Part shown: positions 18,518-30,353 of the stretch, one piece after another | How positions within the stretch are numbered: position 1 is the first letter of the stretch | Layout: each line of letters starts with the position of its first letter | Assembly: GCF_033807575.1 (NCBI RefSeq) | Contig: NC_084730.1 | Span: 3,641,986-3,705,985, forward strand | Length of the DNA: 64,000 nucleotides | Source of the DNA: Cydia pomonella | Taxonomy: Eukaryota; Arthropoda; Insecta; Lepidoptera; Tortricidae | Direction of reading: 5' to 3' | Translations under genes and position numbers: made by a program | Notes under the pieces: model-generated | Database searches by the model: none | Seen by the model: only the letters and a program-made list of their open reading frames with translations | What the model was told of the DNA's origin: nothing

Positions 18518-18796
18518 CTTACTTACTTACTTACTCCGTTGGCTCAGCGACCCAAAATGAGACTTGGCCTCCGACACAAGACAGCGCCACTTTTCTCGGT
18601 CTTGTGCGACCTCTCGCCAATTGTCGACTCGAAGCTCGCGCAGATCCGCCTCCACCATGTCGCTCCAGCGATACCTAGGGCGTCCGATAGGACGTCCTGC
18701 TAGGCGACCCAGGTACGATCTTTTTACGTTCCGATCTTCGTCCATTCTCTCAAGGTGGCCCAACCAACGGAGTCTGTGGGCTTTACTTTCTCCCAT
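18518..18796 (-). mobile_element. 5'-truncated LINE, reverse-transcriptase C-terminal region
   Basis: Minus-strand frame reads LRWLGHLERMDEDR, then RPIGRPRYRWSDMVEADL, then WREVAQDREKW, the conserved tail of many insect non-LTR retrotransposon polyproteins. Ends in a 'taagtaagtaagtaag' type tail. Only the last 90 or so codons survive. Confidence 0.85.
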
Positions 18797-19457
18797 GATG
18801 TTAATACATGTTCGACATATTTGTCGTTTAAGGAGTAAATGTTAATTTACTCCATTTACATATTATTATGTGAGTATAACTTAATTGTTGACTAAAAACA
18901 GTCCGTTTTTGGGCGAATCCATCTAGAACTTAACATTTTTTCTATACGGATCCGTATTTTCCGAATTATCCGGATCCGTCAAATTTTAATATCCGAAATA
19001 TCCGGATCCGAAAAATTGACGGATATTGCAAACCCTAAACACAACATAGATATCATTGAACAAAATAGTCGCCTTCAGTCGCCATCTGATATATCGGAGC
19101 GGCTAAGGTGCTCACAAATATCTGAACACGCGTATTGTCAAGGCGCTAGAGTGCGTACTAAAAATAATATCGTATCTTCGAATAGTGTTTACTCCTATCC
19201 AAATATATGCCCCTAAACTATAATACCCGTATATTTCTTGGAGGAGTTACGTCTAAACATTTACGACTTTTCATTCCTCAACACAAACAAGAGAATTTTC
19301 CAGAAATATTCTTAAGTATTGCTTCAAATAGAGAATGTTTCTGCAGCGAGGAAACGCACACTTTACATTCTTCTGGAGATGCTGTAGTGATGCACTGATG
19401 ATATCGATATCAACTTCTAGGGAAATCAAATTTTATTATTAAATATTTTGTTTTATT

Positions 19458-19645
19458 GTTACGGCAACGTAACTCAATAACAAACTATACATGAGAAGTA
19501 AAAAAAAAAACAAGCGTACGTGCCACCTAATGTTAGCACATTGAGTACCGGGAACCCGCTCGGCGGGTTCTCTGTTCGTAGTCGCTTTCCTCTACAAAGC
19601 GGGAAAACGCTGGGATCGGCTACGAAAACGTTCGTAGCGAATGTT
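19458..19645 (+). repeat. Interspersed repeat, copy 1
   Basis: Nearly identical to 24284-24466 over about 185 bp ('accgggaacccgctcggcgg', 'cggctacgaaaacgttcgta'). The two copies lie in the same orientation 4.8 kb apart. Confidence 0.85.
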
Positions 19646-19759
19646 AGTTAATTTTCCGGATTGTCACTTTTTAGGGTAAATACATTTATATGGCGTGTGA
19701 TTTGAGGCACCGGAAAGTTAATTTTCCATACAAAACCTTTTTAAATTCCTAATGAATAG

Positions 19760-19985
19760 GGTTGCCATCCGTCCGGGTTTCCCCGGATTTGTCCTAGTTT
19801 AGAGGGCGTCCGGGGAGGACTTCATTTGTAGTCCGGGTTTAAAAATTTAAAGCCTTAGGCCGCCCGCGACACACGCACAACCTGTTTAAAAAAACCTGTT
19901 GAAATGTCCGGATTCTGGACTCTAAAATCCGGGGTTTTCACGCGTCTTGTCCTGGTTTTAAAATTTTAGAGATGGCAACCCTACT
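19760..19985 (+). repeat. Repeat with inverted 'gttgccatc...gatggcaac' ends
   Basis: Begins 'gggttgccatccgtccgggt' and ends 'tagagatggcaaccct', an inverted terminal motif. The interior is GC-rich with 'tccggg' motifs; partly shared with 17703-17860. Confidence 0.7.
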
Positions 19986-20286
19986 AATGAATAAACCTGA
20001 TGATCTGATATATATTTTTAAATTACCCCTAATTAGGTAATTCTACTTCAAGTGTTCTATTCACCAATGTCCTTAACTTTCGGGATCCAAAAAATCATTA
20101 GAATCTAATTTTGAGCAGCATAATGACATTTTCACACAAATTTGTCGATATTAGATATTTTTCGCCACCCTAGCAACACTACAAACGCGGTGAAACAGAT
20201 AAGTTAGCCATTTAGATTCCGAACGTGCGCGCTCGATCCGTTCGAATTTTGAATATTTACAATACACGTATACTAGACTGGAGAAA

Positions 20287-20328
20287 ATGCGGAATTTATT
20301 GAAAGAAGCGTTGTCTTTGGCTTATGAA
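20287..20328 (+). CDS. Candidate first coding exon of an unidentified small gene
   Basis: ATG in good context (gagaaaATG) opens 14 codons, MRNLLKEALSLAYE, ending at a donor-like GTACGT. A matching phase-0 acceptor with a long open frame occurs at 23561. I do not recognise the protein. There is no homology support, only splice-site logic and the protein-like look of the following exon. Confidence 0.3.
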
Positions 20329-20396
20329 GTACGTGCGTTTGTCGATAGTTTGCTTAATCTGTGGTTTCGTTTAGCGTTTTGTTGACTCTTCTGCAC

Positions 20397-20560
20397 GGCT
20401 AGCACATGATTACACGCGGGATAACTCGCGCCGCGAGAAACAACAGTCGCGTGTCACAAATTTCTATCTCGACCTGTCAGTTTCTCGATTTTGGTAGCAT
20501 AAGTTGGCAGATCGAGAAAAGAATTCCACGCGAGAGAGCCATCCCGCGCGCGACTTAGCC
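20397..20560. repeat. GC-rich repeat ('cacggctagcacatga') copy
   Basis: Shares 'cacggctagcacatga', 'gcgagaaa', 'ggtagcataag' and several CGCG-rich phrases with the reverse strand of about 23690-23880, so both are probably members of one short DNA-transposon family. Confidence 0.55.
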
Positions 20561-21335
20561 AGTGTGGCCATTTATACTTGGAACAAACTTTTCTTTCGTG
20601 GCAACACTGAATCGGTACTAACATAATCGGAAAAATAATGAATAGTCAGCTTTAGAAACGGAACGTCCCTAGTCACGATAACTTTGTCTCCTTCTCGCAG
20701 TATTAAGATTAAAGAAATAGCAAATATTATTTTGAAGTCGGAAATGTCAATGTGTCAATCATAATTTGATTCGCTTTGTCGTTACAAGTTGGAGTACATT
20801 ATTATATCTAAAGATAATTACCTACCTAATAATTAAATACCACTCCTTACGAATGATTGGTATTTTTTAAAGATAATTGAGATTACCCGAAAGTGTTGGC
20901 AAATGAGCTACCATCTTTACAAAGAAGACTGAAGATCTCATGATAATCCCCAACATATCTTCCTTGTGGCTGGCTAGTTGCTGCACCGCTGGCTTTGAAG
21001 ATAGATTGATGACATGCACAAGTCTGTCATCAAACACGGCGCCTATACCTAAGCATGCTGCTGCTGGGCGCAGCCATCCTGCCACGGAGGACATAGAAGG
21101 GCTCAAGTTGGGAACCTACTCCATACAACGACACTCGAATGTTTAAAACAATGAGTTATTTTTGCGTGTTTTGTATTTTAGCGATCTACGGATGCAGCGT
21201 TAGTTTTCTCATATTGCAAATACACAAAAACATTAAGTTATTTTATTTACTCTGACCTCTTTTAGATATTTAGATTTAAGTACGACTACTACGACTCCCA
21301 CCGAACGGGCGGAGTCGGATCGCATTTCACATTTA

Positions 21336-22304
21336 GGGTCTCCCCAAACCAGTCGACGCGGAGTCGGCTTTCGCCGAGTGTTTTACACCACACTATTCGC
21401 ATTTAGCCGATCGACCGTCTCCGCGGTTGGACACCTGCGTTTAGCAGTCTCATCCTCCTTGCGGCCGTAGAGACGCCCGATCGCCTGCGACTTGCTATCG
21501 CAACAGTTGTAAAGCGACGGTCGGCTCTCCCGTGCTCCGTCCTGCCGTCGAGACGTCAAACAGCACACGTACAGCCGTTGAGTCCGACGAACAGATGTAG
21601 GACAGCGGGTGATCGGCAATCGTAAATCTCATTTTTGGAGACTGGTTGTTAGTAACAACCTGAGTTTGAAATTGAACAGACCTGTAAGATTATTTTCCTT
21701 GGTAATTGTTACATATTATATAACAACCTGTGATGATGGATATTTTACGTAGACGGGCATGGAAAAAAAGGCTTACCAGCATTTTTATCGTAGCCTACTT
21801 GTTGGAAGAGAAAAGCACCTACACCAGAAAAAGCGGAGGCGACCGTGGGTTGATTCTTTGTGGCAATATAGATTAAGTGAAGGTGAATTTAATTTACGAT
21901 ATCCTCGTTTGAGACTCGATCCAAAAATTTTTTACGATTATTATGGCCGTCATCGGCTCTGTTCGGCCGTCGTCAGCTATGTTCGGCCGTCGAAGACGCT
22001 GATCGGCTTCCGCCAGCTCTGACCGGTCCTTATCGTAGGTACTCGGCCGTTATCGGAGCCGTTCAACTCTTTCCGGCACCGTACGGCGGTATAAGGAGAT
22101 TTATGAATGCGAACGTGTGCGGTAGGCTGCAAACAGCGTCGTACGAATGCGAACAGCTTTACGGCAAAACGCCGTTTTCCCGTCGAAAGACGTCGTTTCG
22201 CGTGGGCCGAGCCGATTTACGACTTATTCGCTCTTATTGCGTTGACATAAAGCTTTTTCCGTACGCGATTTGCCGAAACGGCGTCGACTAGTTTGGGGAG
22301 ACCC
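21336..22304 (+). mobile_element. PIF/Harbinger-like DNA transposon remnant with 3-bp TSD
   Basis: The 969-bp unit starts GGGTCTCCCCAAAC and ends GTTTGGGGAGACCC, perfect 14-bp inverted ends that continue imperfectly (cagtcgacgcg against cggcgtcgactag). It is flanked by TTA on both sides (21333-21335, 22305-22307), the target site duplication expected for this superfamily. Inside, 21759-22022 encodes a fragment (see its own entry). CGGCCGTC-type motifs recur in the right half (21940-22090). Too short for an autonomous copy. Confidence 0.85.
21759..22022 (+). pseudogene. Truncated Harbinger-type transposase N-terminal fragment
   Basis: The 87-codon frame contains KKRRRPWVDSLWQYRLSEGE, then FNLRYPRLRLDPKIFYDYYG. 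This fits the N-terminal pattern of PIF/Harbinger nucleases (R-x-W-V-x-x-L, short spacer, D-P-x-x-F-x-x-Y/F-x-R/G). The DDE catalytic part is absent; the frame degenerates into the GC-rich repeat. No function expected. Confidence 0.55.
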
Positions 22305-22705
22305 TTATGTGGCCGCAAGCAGGTCGGCTGCTCGCGGACGCGGAGACGCCTCCGGACGGATTCTATCGCTTCTGCGCTATCCTATAATATATAGGCACAT
22401 TAAAAATGCGCTCCGGTGCGGCCTGACTCCAGCCAGTCGGTGGGAATCGTACATTAGGGTGGTAACTACAGAATACTCGTATTACGGCCGTGGCCTTTTG
22501 CAAGGTGGAGGTTGAGTTGGGCTGCCAGATTCATTATTTTGCATTATTTTATTATCTGCGTATAATAAAATAATGCAAATAGTAACAAAAGTGTACTTAG
22601 ACACCTACTTAGGGTAAGTAATAGGTACCTAAGTACAGTAGTTGTAGGTTACCTTACCCAATCTGAAGGCTTTCTCCAAAGTTTTAAAATACATTGCGTT
22701 TTTGT

Positions 22706-22946
22706 ACTACTACTACTACTTCACTCGCTCAGTGACCCAAACAAGATCTTGGCCTCTGACGCAAGAGAGCGCCACTCTGCCCTATCCTGCGCCACTTCAC
22801 GCCAGTTGGTATTCCGATGGCGAACAGGTCTTTTAGGACTTCGTCACTCCAGCGGTATCTGGGACGCCCAGACGGACGTTTTCCACCCGGGTGCACCACA
22901 TACACTCTTCTCACAGCACGATCCTCTCCCATCCTCTCTAGGTGGT
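22706..22946 (-). mobile_element. 5'-truncated LINE, reverse-transcriptase C-terminal region
   Basis: Minus-strand frame HLERMGEDRAVRRVYVV, then KRPSGRPRYRWSDEVLKDL; related to but distinct from 18518-18796. The 3' tail is (tag/tac)n: 'tactactactactact'. Confidence 0.85.
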
Positions 22947-23560
22947 GCGTTTTTGTACACATATTATAAATCATTAGTACCCGGATATACCTATAATTAA
23001 ACCCCAAGACCGCGGTTTATATCCCACAATCAATTGAAGCACGTGACGAGTTTTTGTACTTAGGTGGTGGTTTATTTAACTATTTGCGTATATATTTTTT
23101 AGGTGGTAGGTTGCATGCATTGACTGTAAAAACACGCGTGTAAGTGTAACGGGTTAGCACTGATTGACTAGCACTTAATTATTTCGTGGATTTTTGTATC
23201 AATTAATACGGATTTCCACAAAGTAATTTCTATTAATCACCCTCCAGTCAATTCGCCATCAAACTGTTTGCTTTGTTGATGTAGTGGCACAATCTTAGGC
23301 TTTTAATTTTTCTGTCGGGTTTTCATTTAACTTAAGAGAACAAACAAGTAAATGTGAAAAAATACAATCATTTTGTTATTACCGGCATGATATAGATATA
23401 GGTATCTTAATAGGTATGTTATAAAGCAATACCACGTACCTACACCTTACCTACCTAGCTAACGGACAAATCATAAAACTCAGGATTCATATTAAAATTA
23501 TACAGAAAATTGCTGTAGTATGAAATAAATACAAAATATAGAAAATTAACTTTCTTTTAG

Positions 23561-23971
23561 GACCAAAGTCAACAAAACTTCGACAAAATATGCTTCTCGC
23601 GACCCTCTAGCCTCGAAGACAGTTTCTCTCCTTTTGACGTTGAAACGCGGGATATTTTCTCTCCCATAGTGCACTTGTGCTACGAGTTTCGAGAGTATCC
23701 CGCGTGGAACTGTCAAACGACAAAATTATGTCGCTTTGACATTCGTCCGCGAGACAGCGGGTTGTCGCGCGCGTCTTATGCTACCGATTCGCGAGAAAGC
23801 TCTATGTCGCGGCATTTTCTCGCCTGTCGACTGTCGCGCCCGTCATGTGCTAGCCGTGCTGAATCAGCTAGAAACTCGCACATTGCTAAATTTACTTTAT
23901 GGTTTGTTGCGCTATTTGGGTACAATACAACACATTTTACAAAAAGATCTTTTCTGTGGACAATACAATAA
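23561..23971 (+). CDS. Candidate second exon of the unidentified small gene, partly repeat-derived
   Basis: Strong acceptor (aactttcttttag) at 23560 opens a frame of 136 codons to TAA. It begins DQSQQNFDKICFSRPSSLED, then SFSPFDVETRDIFSP, which reads like real protein and is in phase with the 20287 exon (combined 150 aa). The second half, from about 23690, is similar to the CGCG-rich repeat at 20397 and so probably repeat-derived. An AATAAA overlaps the stop region. No family recognised; could be chance. Confidence 0.28.
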   Translation, partial: DQSQQNFDKICFSRPSSLEDSFSPFDVETRDIFSPIVHLCYEFREYPAWNCQTTKLCRFDIRPRDSGLSRASYATDSRESSMSRHFLACRLSRPSCASRAESARNSHIAKFTLWFVALFGYNTTHFTKRSFLWTIQ

Positions 23972-24012
23972 AAGTGAACAACCCGTGTACATATATATCA
24001 GGATTTTCTTAT

Positions 24013-24125
24013 TTGTGACGTTCCACGGTAAAGGGTACCTTATGACTGCTGGCGCTTACGCTGTTATTCACGACGCTCGTAAGCGCCAACCGCCATAAGT
24101 TACCTTTGTCCATAGAATGTCACAT
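24013..24125. mobile_element. Short palindromic MITE
   Basis: About 113 bp hairpin: 'gggtaccttatgac' then 'tggcgcttacg' against 'cgtaagcgccaa' then 'cataagttacc', with outer 'gtgacgttc'/'gaatgtcac'. Confidence 0.75.
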
Positions 24126-24283
24126 TTGAGTTTTAAGTACTGGAAATATGTATCACCCATATAAAGCGTAGAAATTAGCTTTGGATTCTATCTTTGCGAT
24201 GTCTACAGGAAAGGCGAACTTGTTAACCATACAATAACAATAAAATGTGTTTGACCAATATTTCGTCCAAACGTAGGTGACAC

Positions 24284-24466
24284 AGCAACGTAACTCGATA
24301 ACAAACTATACAAGAGAAGTAAAAAAAAACAAGCGCACGTGCCACCTAATGTTAGCACATTGAGTACCGGGAACCCGCTCGGCGGGTTCTCTGTTCGTAG
24401 TCGCTTTCCTCTACAAAGCGGGAAAACGCTGGGATCGGCTACGAAAACGTTCGTAGCGAATGTGTG
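24284..24466 (+). repeat. Interspersed repeat, copy 2 (see 19458-19645)
   Basis: Direct repeat of 19458-19645 with few differences. Confidence 0.85.
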
Positions 24467-24533
24467 CAGACATCTCAGCCCATGGACGCTCTTAACTCTA
24501 GAGGCGTCATAAGCGTTACTGTACACCATAAGG

Positions 24534-24772
24534 TATACAAGGTGTAACAAAAATAGTTTAAGGGCGGGCATATTTGGTATCCTGTTCTAATTAGGAAACA
24601 GTAGCACATTTTTTTTTCATCCGAAAATTTTTTGGCCTTTGTTTAGAGGATTGGCCGACCTTACCTCAGAGAAAAAAAAAAATCGCGTCAAAAAAAATTC
24701 TTATGCTTTTCCCTAGTCAGAATATGATACTGAATATAAATGGATACCACTATTTTTGTTACAACTTATATA
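24534..24772. mobile_element. MITE with 'gtgtaacaaaaatag' inverted ends
   Basis: Left 'aaggtgtaacaaaaatag', right 'ctatttttgttacaactta'; about 239 bp, A-rich interior. A lone end-like sequence lies near 42842-42858. Confidence 0.65.
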
Positions 24773-25589
24773 ACTTAGGTATACATATTACTATTAGTGT
24801 TCAAAGGGTTAAAAGCGAACCATACAGTAAAAATTTAAGAGGGAAGAATAGCTTTGCGATACTAACTAAATAACGGTATTTTTCTATGAAATGTCAATTT
24901 CGGGAGAAAGCGGTTTCACCTAACTAAATCTTAACAAATCACTTTGATTTTGATGTCGATCGCTTCAACATAATATATTCTAGGTATATAGGTTTGGCTT
25001 TAAAAAATGTATTACAAATTTTTAATAAAAAAAAAATATATAAATACATTTTCTATTTGTGTATGGAAGAGTGCGTATACTTCCTCTTAAGCAAAAAATG
25101 CAGCTATTCTGATTATTTCATATTTGTGCATCCACCGTGGACAATATATTATAATATGGAATTTATAAAATCTTTATGAAAGACGTGGCGATGTGAAGAA
25201 ATTTAGTCTGCCATCTTTTTAATATTATATAAGTAGAGAATTTATGGTGAATCCGTGAAGGATTATGGACAAAAAATCTATTGAATATATCCAAATCACT
25301 ACGGCGTTAGCCTCGTTATGACCACTAATGTCAAAAAGGAGTACCTATCCACTATGGAGTGTGGAATTAAGAGAAGTGACATCTCTTATGGTAGAACTGT
25401 TGCAAGTGTCCAGCTATAAATAATAGTTCCAAATCTCTCCAGAGTAGCGCTAGAGTAGCTAAGAACCTAGGCGCTATTGACGGAGTGAAGTGCGCTGTCT
25501 ATGATTTGATTTTTTTGTTCAAGTATTCTAGGTATTGTAGCGCCACCTAAGCAATTCCTAGCTGAGCAACTTTTCAAATCTCGAATTTT

Positions 25590-25750
25590 TGAAGCTATGT
25601 TTCTGTCGCGCTGCGGTGGGCGGGAGCGGGAGCTATCTAAGTGTGAGTGCGCGCACACAGATGCGAGACTCCAGTGCCCGCTCATTGCGCGCCGTTCCGT
25701 CGACATCGCCCGCGAGCCGAACGGAATTTAACCTGCGCTGCCCGATGCAA
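25590..25750. promoter_or_regulatory. GC-rich island, possible promoter or unrecognised exon
   Basis: A CpG-containing block ('gcgctgcggtgggcgggagc', 'cgcgccgttccgtcgacatc') inside very AT-rich DNA. No convincing ORF. In this setting it could be an alternative 5' end of Pknox or an old insertion; nothing decides. Confidence 0.25.
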
Positions 25751-25869
25751 GTTGTTTTTGTTGTTATCACATAATATTGTTTTTCATTTTTATATTATAC
25801 TGTATCTATTAATTACCATATAGGTAAAAACTGCAAAAAAGAATGATGTCCCTACTTCGGTCGTCGTCG

Positions 25870-26011
25870 TACAGTCAAGTGCAAAAATATGTACTTATTG
25901 AAAGAATCGTCTCATAAATATGGTACTACGCTCTTATTACACTGGAATAAGATGCTATGGGACATATTTTTGAGTAAGATGTGTACACCCATATTTTTAC
26001 ACTTGACTGTA
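25870..26011. mobile_element. Palindromic MITE ('tacagtcaagtgcaaaaata')
   Basis: Inverted ends 'tacagtcaagtgcaaaaata' and 'tatttttacacttgactgta'; 142 bp. Confidence 0.85.
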
Positions 26012-26782
26012 CCTATCCGTTTTTGTAAGTAGGTATAAATATATGGCTAAACTACAATCTATTTAACTTGTAGTACGATGGGGCTAAACTTGGGCCGCCT
26101 TATTGAAGAACGTATCGCAATGACAATCTGGGTAAAGTATGTTGGGATAATGCCGGACAATTTTGGGACCAATTGAGAGAACTCGTGAGAAAATGTTTTT
26201 TCGAGATCTCAGCATGTGACAGATTCTTGAAGTACGGAGCGAATCGTTAAATAATAACCGTAGATTCGTTCGTATTCGTAGGTCCGGTGTCTACCCTTCT
26301 CCAATGTATATAAATTACATTACAGCCACCAATAATTACAATCTTAAAAATTGTCAACGAAAGTTTTTTTTTTCGTATTTTTGTATCCGATCTTAACCCT
26401 GATACAAAAATTGGTAAAATTGTGGCTCTCAAACTTTGATACCTATGTCATAAGGCAATTTGATAAGTAAACAATGTGCTAAGAAACCTCTTATTGTAAG
26501 GTATACCCGAAGTAATAAAGTAAGAAAAACCACTAAAATAATAGATAGGTTTCGAAGTTTTGACAATTTAAGATCTCGTGAACTGTACAGGTTTAGTGAA
26601 AGTGTAAATGTATTGTTTATTGAAAGGCATGTACTGGAAGATATTAAGTACTTAAGTAGGAGGGACAAAAATCAAAATAAAAAATAATCGTGCCCAGTCA
26701 TTTTTAATGAAGGTCGCAAAAAAATAAGAATCAAACTTAGAAATCAAAAAGATTAAGTAGTTCTTTAAAAAGGTCAAGGTTT

Positions 26783-26862
26783 TTTTTTATACTACGTTGG
26801 TGGCAAACAAGCATACGGCCCGCCTGATGGTAAGCAGTATCCGTAGCCTATGTACGCCTGCA
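26783..26862 (+). repeat. Short interspersed repeat ('gcaaacaagcatacggcc' family)
   Basis: Contains 'ggtggcaaacaagcatacgg' then 'cccgcctgatggtaagcagt', followed by a C-run. Confidence 0.85.
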
Positions 26863-27249
26863 CTTCCCCCGCCCCCCCCCCTCGTTGAGCTCACTGAGAG
26901 CCCATCTTGAAGTATAGAAAATAAGTAAAATTGTGATTTTGTTGGTATAATTTTGCAATTATGTATATATATAGTTGATATACAATCTTTTTTTTATAAA
27001 ATGTAAGGATCGTATGTAAAGAGTAAAGTATAAATATATATAGGAAAAGAGAGCCCTCTTGAAGCATTTTAAGGAAACTAATTTCGAAGCCCTATCTCTA
27101 TTTTGTATCCTAAACTAGCTATGTATGTATGCGTGCACATCTACATATGCATCCGTATGTGTAGGTACTTTATTGCGAAAAATTACACATTTGCTATCTA
27201 TTTTACTCGATTTTGTTATACAATTTCAACATGTATATCATCATCCCTA

Positions 27250-27400
27250 TACAATATAAATACTTTTTATTGCACACCTCAATAAAAGAAAACAGAAACA
27301 TAAGCACAGGTAAACAACATGCGGTCTTATCGCTAAAAAGCGATCTCTTCCAGGCAACCTTTGGGTTGCGGAAATTAAAAAAATTACATTGTCAGTAAGT
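27250..27400 (-). mobile_element. LINE 3' UTR fragment
   Basis: The minus strand reads 'gcctggaagagatcgctttt' and 'agcgataagaccgcatgttg', a 3' UTR motif also seen on plus at 43610-43685. It ends with an AATAAA-type tail. Confidence 0.65.
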
Positions 27401-28309
27401 AGGTGTACATACACATACAATATACAAACATACAAAATAGACTGCCAAAATCTCTTCCTTTTGATTTACCGTCGCGCTGGTAGTGGTACTGTATAAAAAT
27501 AATGGTACGAAAGTGTGATCAAGAAAACAATAAATGTGATAATTAAGTAGGTCAGTAGGTAAATTGAAGAAAATTTAAAGTTTGACAATCACTGCTGTTT
27601 TTGAAATAGGTAAAGATCGGATTGTTTCTTTCCGATCTTTACCTGGAAGGGTCAAGATCGGATAGCGGTCTACAGCAGTGCTAGGTCTGTTAACACAATT
27701 ACAAAAAAACACAGATTCATCACAATACGCAAAATAAATTACAGGTCGAAGATCGGATAGAAGAAAGAATTCGCGAAATTTACCTTGCTCTCTGTGATTG
27801 CGCATAGCACAAGCCCGACTCCCTGAGCGACGCGGGAACACTGGCAGTCGAGGCGCAATGAAATGGCGTCTTGCACAATGTTGCCAACATTAAAAAATAA
27901 AGCCAAATTAGGGAGAAATGAATGTCCTACGTTCTTCACCCGCATCCGGTATTTACCCAACATACCTTAATCGTTGAACCGCCGCATTTCAAAATGGCCC
28001 TTATTTTGATATCGGCTAGCCGTAATGTAATACGGCGGATTATACAATACGACTGCGATACTTATATGTATATAAATCCCCTTGTCAATGTAATTTCATT
28101 TAATTTGCTATCTAGTGGCAAACATCAATGTAGTTATCTTTTACTTGTGACGCACAAGTATGAGCAATGTAAAATACTATATTTCTAAAAAAAATTGACT
28201 TGTTTATTGTGATTATACGTAGTAAGATGTGATTATTAAATTATAATACGAAAGGTGGTCAAATCGCAAAATACTGTCGTTTTATTTAAAATAATGAAAT
28301 AATTAGCCC

Positions 28310-28375
28310 AGTTCCGAAAGTACCGGGAAATCCCGGTTCTTTAAAACAGTACCGGTTCTGCAATCCCTAATAAGG
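28310..28375. repeat. hAT-type terminal motif (fragment)
   Basis: Contains 'accgggaaatcccggttctt' and 'accggttctgcaatccct', resembling the ends of insect hAT derivatives. Similar fragments are at 18940-19035 and 63130-63220. Confidence 0.4.
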
Positions 28376-29633
28376 ATGTTATGCCCATCACTATTCCTTC
28401 TGTGTACGTATATTTAGAAACTGTCTCCGCCTCCAATTCGTGCGATAAGGACAACTGCAGCTCGGACCGAAATTCACACGCAAAAAACTCAAAAATCGAG
28501 GTTTCGCTCTCGACTGTTTCCTCCTCCGAATCACAACCAATCATTATGAAATTTTGGAAATTGCAAGAGGAAGAAATAATCTATGCCGCTATGTTTTGAT
28601 TTTTTGGATATTTGTTGTCATATTTGTATACTGTGCCTTTTTTTACAGCCAATTCAATTAAGCCCTTTTTGCGATTTTCGAGGCGCTGTAATTTTCTTCA
28701 AAATAAAATAATCCAAAAAAGCAAAACATAGCGGCACAGATATTGATGATATTGATCTTATTTGAAAAAATCATTGCTCTAGGTTAAAAATCCAGGGAGG
28801 AAACAGTCGAGAGCGTTTGTATGGAAAAATTACAACTAGGAATTCCTCTTAATGACACTTTTTGGTACATGGAGATTTATTTCCTTACCTCCACCTTCCG
28901 TACTATCCACCACGGCACCAATCATGGGACATTTAAGAGAAAATTTAGAGTATTTTTGATATTTCACCGACATCTGCAAAATGTCTACCGCTTTATGCGT
29001 TAAAAGTTAAATGTCCTCTTCGCCCTTTATGTTTTCGATGTGTTTAATGAAAATGACTGCAATTAGTTTCAATATTATTAAAAAATTAAGACGTATGGCG
29101 CTATCCATGATCAAATTTACAATGAAAAAATAAAATTAAGCAGCTCTTTGGCTCTTGTTTATGGTAAAAAGTTGCCAGCGTTGAAAAACGGATGGTAAAT
29201 AGTGTTTTTACAGGAGTTGTCTATACCATCCCATTACTGGTGCCAGTCGCATCATAGGGGCGTTTACTATATTAGGGTTAGGGCGGCACTAATTGCAACC
29301 CTAACATTACAGCTCAAAGAATATAGAATTTACTGAATTTAACTTTTAGTCTAAATAAAATGAATTTCAAAGGGCCGTCACAATATATTACTGCTTGGTC
29401 GACGTGGCACTCAAAAAGGCCCACAACACGACAGTAAAAATAAAAAAGCCTCGTGATATTTGTAGAGTAAGAGCCGATTTAGACGGCGCGCGAACTCGTA
29501 TGCGATTTTAGTTACATTGCGGACTATTGAGGTTACAACCAATTCAGCCGACCGATCAAATACCGCAATGTACCAGCATGTGAGTTCTCGCACCGCATAA
29601 ATGAGCCCTAATACTTATCTATTTCTAAATCCC

Positions 29634-29887
29634 TCAATTACATTTACCCGGCCTGATATCAAGCCCGACGTCGGGCCCGAACAAGAGTATTTTTCCGTTT
29701 CACCAATTGTATGTATTGTTAACATTATTTAAAATGTAAAAAATGGTTCATATCCAATAATATCAAACATTGGACATTACATATCGAATGTTGTTAACGA
29801 TGTATGGATATTCGGTTAAACGGAAAAGATTATCAGGCCCGCATCGGGATTTCGGGCCCGATATCGGGAAGTGTGGATGTAATTGGA
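29634..29887. mobile_element. Palindromic MITE
   Basis: Ends 'caattacatttacccggcct' and its imperfect complement at 29862-29887; inner block 'acgtcgggcccgaa' against 'ttcgggcccgatatcggg', plus 'tttttccgtttcacc' against 'ggttaaacggaaaag'. Confidence 0.8.
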
Positions 29888-30353
29888 GTTTGAGCTGATC
29901 TCAATGGAACAAACTTGTCAAATATTGTCCCTCATGAAGTCAGATAAAGGCAAGCGATTATCAAGGGTTTGTTAGAATTGACAAGCATTTCTCAATAACG
30001 CCACTACGAGTATAACTTTCGAATCATAAGATTTTATCAAATCAGTCCGAGTCGATACGAGTATTACACAACACAACAGCATCTCAAAGAGTTTTTTAAT
30101 CGGCAGTCCCTGTTAGTCTTTCAAAAGCCACTTGACGTTAAGTTAATCGCCACTTTTGTCAAACGGCAGAGTGAGGAAGTATTCCAAACCCTTATCGAGA
30201 ACAGTGCAAGTCGAAGGTTCAAGTAGACCAGTATAAGAGCGATTACAATATTTATGAATAAAAATCTTCCCTCAAAACTTTTTTAAGTTTTACTTGCTAA
30301 GACTCCGACAAAAAGTAGTATAATATATAGGACAGACTCCGGTAGTTCGTACA

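Noticed and set aside
18527..18796. 89-codon minus-strand frame with GHLERMDEDR, considered as a host gene
   Set aside because: Matches the conserved tail of LINE polyproteins, and several diverged copies exist in the window.
27739..27963. Minus-strand frame with NIVQDAISLRLDCQCSRVAQ then GVGLVLCAITESK followed by GTAAAT
   Set aside because: Looks protein-like and GC-richer than its surroundings, but I could not match it to a family with confidence and found no partner exon. Left unannotated; a tBLASTn search would settle it.
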